Position numbers and translations under genes: made by a program. From Martinezella lusitana (GTDB lineage Bacteria; Pseudomonadota; Alphaproteobacteria; Rhizobiales; Rhizobiaceae): 64,000 bases of DNA. Shown piece by piece: positions 61,721 through 64,000 of the stretch. Where the stretch lies: assembly GCF_014207095.1 (NCBI RefSeq), contig NZ_JACHBG010000002.1, positions 248,001 to 312,000 on the forward strand, read 5' to 3'. The notes under the pieces are model-generated. The model was not told where the DNA came from and searched no databases. It was given only the letters and a program-made list of their open reading frames with translations. The number at the start of each line of letters is the position of its first letter. Position 1 is the stretch's first letter.

Positions 61721-62795
61721 AGCCTAGAACCTCCACCCGGGCGGAGCGGGCTTTCAAGAAATCGACGACCTGTGCCGGCAAGGTCGCGTCGCGCGTCGGC
61801 ACGGCAACGAAGAAGCGGGCGACAGGCTGGTTCTGGATATGATCAATGCCGCCGTGGACCAGCCGGAAAGAGCGCGGCAGAGCGGCCGAAAGGTCTGCAA
61901 AAAGCGCGCCTTGAGCGGCGGGGCCGGCGAGATCGACGCTGATGATGGCCTCGGCCCCTGAGGTTGGAGAAAGGCGAGCGGCGATGTGATCCGGAAGCTG
62001 CGGACGAGCGCCGCTGAGCAGGCTTGCGGTGATTTCCGCTGCGGGATTGGCAAAGACGGTCCAGACTGACCCCTCCTCGACGATCCGGCCGGCATCGATG
62101 ACGGCCACGCGGTCGGCGATCGAGCGGATCACCTCCATCTCGTGGGTGATGAGCAGGATCGTCAGGCCAAGCTTGCGGTTGATATCCTTCAGAAGAGTCA
62201 GGATGGCCCGGGTCGTTTCCGGGTCGAGCGCCGATGTTGCCTCGTCCGATAGAAGAATGGCAGGCCGGGCGGCAAGAGCGCGCGCGATGCCGACACGCTG
62301 CTTCTGTCCGCCTGACAGCGCCGATGGGTAGGCTTTCGCCTTGTCGGCGAGACCAACGAGATCAAGCAGCTCGCGGGCGCGCTGCAATCGTTCCGCCTTG
62401 CCGATACCCTCGATCTTCAGCGGCAGCGCGATATTTTCCTCGACGGTGCGTGAAGACAGCAGGTTGAAATGCTGGAAGACCATGCCGATCCGGCGTCGCA
62501 GTGGCTGCAGTTCCTTCTCCGACAAACGCGCGATATCGCGGCCCTCGATGTGGATTTCGCCGCTATCGGCACGTTCCAGACCGTTCAGGCAACGGATCAG
62601 CGTCGATTTGCCGGCGCCACTGCGGCCGATGATGCCGACGATCTCGCCACGGCGCGCAGTCAGCGAAATGCCGTCGAGCGCGGGCGTCGTGCCGAACCGG
62701 CGGCGGACGTCTACGAGACGGACGATCTCTTCGCCCGACGATCGCTCGGGCGGCGCCTGTCCATCGATTGACGTGGCGGGGGTGAAGGAATTCAT
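61710..62795 (-). CDS. metN: Methionine ABC transporter ATP-binding protein MetN
   Basis: The 361-residue product has Walker A G-R-S-G-A-G-K-S-T near 57-65, a Q-loop, the signature L-S-G-G-Q-K-Q-R near 159-166, and Walker B with D-E-A-T-S-A-L-D near 183-190. The C-terminal part (about 275-361) is the NIL domain that binds methionine and inhibits transport. It is the second gene of metQNI. Confidence 0.97.
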   Translation of the reverse strand: MNSFTPATSIDGQAPPERSSGEEIVRLVDVRRRFGTTPALDGISLTARRGEIVGIIGRSGAGKSTLIRCLNGLERADSGEIHIEGRDIARLSEKELQPLRRRIGMVFQHFNLLSSRTVEENIALPLKIEGIGKAERLQRARELLDLVGLADKAKAYPSALSGGQKQRVGIARALAARPAILLSDEATSALDPETTRAILTLLKDINRKLGLTILLITHEMEVIRSIADRVAVIDAGRIVEEGSVWTVFANPAAEITASLLSGARPQLPDHIAARLSPTSGAEAIISVDLAGPAAQGALFADLSAALPRSFRLVHGGIDHIQNQPVARFFVAVPTRDATLPAQVVDFLKARSARVEVLGYDN

Positions 62796-62856
62796 GTCTG
62801 TTTCCCGATCTTCTTATTGCGTTCGGCGCGGGTGATGCTGCGCTGTAAACGCCAAA

Positions 62857-62887
62857 GGCGGCCTGGGCAATATATGCCCGGACCGCC
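62857..62887 (-). terminator. Hairpin between metQ and metN
   Basis: GGCGGCCTGGGCA (62857-62869) pairs with TGCCCGGACCGCC (62875-62887) with mismatches around a 5-nt loop. On the minus strand it lies 37 nt after the metQ stop and a TTTGG follows. It may stop part of transcription and keep metQ above metN/metI, as is common for binding-protein genes. Confidence 0.6.
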
Positions 62888-62923
62888 CAGCCGCTTAGCG
62901 CTGTCCCCCGCGCCGTCCGGTTA

Positions 62924-63772
62924 TCAGTAGGCGCTCTGGCCCGTACCCTTGTAGACCTTGTCGAACTCGGCCTTCACAATATCATTCTGATAGGCGGCCA
63001 CCAAGGTCTTCACCCACGGTGCGCTCTCGTCGCTCTGGCGAACGGCGATGAAATTGCGGTAGGGGTTGCCGTCGATCTGTTCCTGGGCGATGCGGTCCTT
63101 CGGCGAGAGCCCGGCCTTCAGCGCCCAGTCGGTGTTGACGACAGCCGCGTCGAGGTCGTCGATCGAACGGCCGACGATACCGGCGTCCAGTTCCTTGATC
63201 TCAACGTTCTTCGGATTTTCCGCAACATCGGCGGCGGTGGCGAGGATGTTCTTGGGATCCTTGAGCTTGATGACGCCTTCATGCTGCAGAACGAGCAGTG
63301 CGCGGCCTTCATTCGACGGATCGTTCGGTACGCCGATGACGGCGCCCTTCGGCAGCTCGGCTACGGTCTTGTACTTCTTTGTGTAGAGGCCGATCGGCCA
63401 GATGCCGGTATAGCCGGCAACCACGATGTGGTAACCATGCTGCTTGACCTGGTTGTCGAGGTACGGCTTGTGCTGGAAGGCGTTGGCATCGATCTCGCCG
63501 CGCTCCAGTGCTTCGTTCGGCTGGGTATAGTCGTTGAAGACGACCGGCTCGACCTTCAGACCCTTCTTTGCGGCTTCGGCCACAACTGCGCGCCAGACGT
63601 CTTCGTCCTCGCCGCTCATGATGCCGACCTTGATCGTCTTGTCTGCCGCAACGGACTTGGTGGCGGTGGCCGTCAAGCCGAAGGCGGCGACAGCTGAGGC
63701 GAGGATGACAGCAAGGCCGGCGCGGCGGGAAAGGCGCAGCACGTCGAAACCTCTAGAAAGCTTATCAGTCAT
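62924..63772 (-). CDS. metQ: Methionine ABC transporter substrate-binding protein MetQ
   Basis: The 282-residue product is a NlpA/MetQ-family binding protein: an export signal (about 12-42, ending S-V-A-A-D), then I-K-V-G-I-M-S-G, then F-N-D-Y-T-Q-P-N-E-A-L near 78-88, A-N-A-F-Q-H-K-P-Y-L-D near 96-106, and N-T-D-W-A-L near 222-227. No lipobox cysteine is seen, so it is periplasmic rather than a lipoprotein. ATG 63772 begins the signal peptide; the frame is open upstream to 63877. Confidence 0.95.
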   Translation of the reverse strand: MTDKLSRGFDVLRLSRRAGLAVILASAVAAFGLTATATKSVAADKTIKVGIMSGEDEDVWRAVVAEAAKKGLKVEPVVFNDYTQPNEALERGEIDANAFQHKPYLDNQVKQHGYHIVVAGYTGIWPIGLYTKKYKTVAELPKGAVIGVPNDPSNEGRALLVLQHEGVIKLKDPKNILATAADVAENPKNVEIKELDAGIVGRSIDDLDAAVVNTDWALKAGLSPKDRIAQEQIDGNPYRNFIAVRQSDESAPWVKTLVAAYQNDIVKAEFDKVYKGTGQSAY

Positions 63773-63877
63773 GGGAAATCCTGTTCCAGATGATCGAGAT
63801 CGTTGTCTCGTTGACGGCCAGATCATTTCAGACGCGTGTTCATGCTGCGAAGCAGGATCATGCGTTGTGCGCTGCAC

Positions 63878-63898
63878 TTCTGAAAAACTCTTTCAGAA
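63878..63898. promoter_or_regulatory. Palindrome upstream of metQ
   Basis: TTCTGAAA (63878-63885) and TTTCAGAA (63891-63898) form a perfect 8-bp inverted repeat with a 5-nt spacer, about 106 nt before the metQ start. It could be an operator for the methionine-transport operon or for a gene beyond the window. Confidence 0.5.
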
Positions 63899-64000
63899 TG
63901 GGATGGAGGCGGGAATTAATTTTCTACAAATATTATGGGTTATTTATACAGCAAATTGGGTGGTTGCCTAGAAATTATGCAGATCAACGGTGGATCGGAT

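Noticed and set aside
63773..64000. SAM-type riboswitch upstream of metQ
   Set aside because: No SAM-II-like stem and pseudoknot pattern could be traced; only a palindrome is visible.
1..64000. CRISPR array, insertion sequence, prophage
   Set aside because: No regular direct repeats with spacers and no transposase, integrase or phage structural genes were seen.

Overview
The window is chromosomal DNA of an alphaproteobacterium of the order Rhizobiales, most likely Rhizobium or a close relative. The evidence is GC-rich coding bias, the order zapA/6S RNA, fthC, ymdB-like, yebC, ruvCAB, ybgC-tolQRAB-pal-cpoB-tilS-ftsH-glmM, the lpiA-atvA pair known from R. tropici, the sulfolipid genes sqdB/D/C, DUF982 and DUF6074 small genes, and repeated palindromes of the RIME type. 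Names rest on reading translated sequences and motifs; no database search was run.

Layout. 1-3.5 kb (minus strand): tkt, gap and a partial glycolipid-binding-like gene. 3.7-4.9 kb (plus): DUF4164 gene, zapA and a 6S RNA candidate. 4.9-16.6 kb: an accessory block with a CLC chloride channel and divergent MarR gene (with operator), two SDR genes (one without the catalytic Tyr/Lys), an XRE regulator, an ArsR/SRPBCC pair (with operator), lpiA-atvA and a HAD phosphatase. 16.7-19.6 kb: fthC, ymdB-like phosphoesterase, lipoprotein, yebC. 19.7-24.7 kb: ECF sigma/anti-sigma divergent from an MBL-TPR-DoxX cassette, with the same promoter pattern on both sides, then a luciferase-like oxidoreductase. 24.8-29.2 kb: ruvCAB followed by phosphoesterase, Nudix and DinB genes. 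29.2-32.2 kb (minus): sqdB-sqdD-sqdC. 32.3-44.7 kb: ybgC, the Tol-Pal operon with an extra secreted copy of the TolA C-terminal domain, tilS, ftsH, a small Cys-rich protein and glmM.

44.8-48.4 kb: an SH3-like exported protein, two tandem outer-membrane barrel genes and a GT25 glycosyltransferase. 48.6-51.6 kb: serC-serA. 51.8-54.5 kb: a tight lipid cluster (acyltransferase, CdsA-like, small membrane protein, CDP-alcohol phosphotransferase with a changed active-site motif). 54.8-56.3 kb: mnmA and tRNA-Met(CAT). 56.3-59.0 kb: a sparse region of small genes (PilZ, exported protein, DUF6074, two DUF982) and decayed repeats. 59.2-61.0 kb: methyladenine-glycosylase-like and D-2-hydroxyacid-dehydrogenase-like genes. 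61.0-63.8 kb (minus): metQ-metN-metI.

Theme. Many genes serve the envelope: Tol-Pal constriction, lysyl-phosphatidylglycerol, sulfolipid, a putative extra phospholipid route, outer-membrane barrels and amino-sugar supply (glmM). The best candidate for undescribed biology is the 51.8-54.5 kb lipid cluster. The second is the ECF sigma cassette, where a shared promoter pattern predicts a self-contained regulon.
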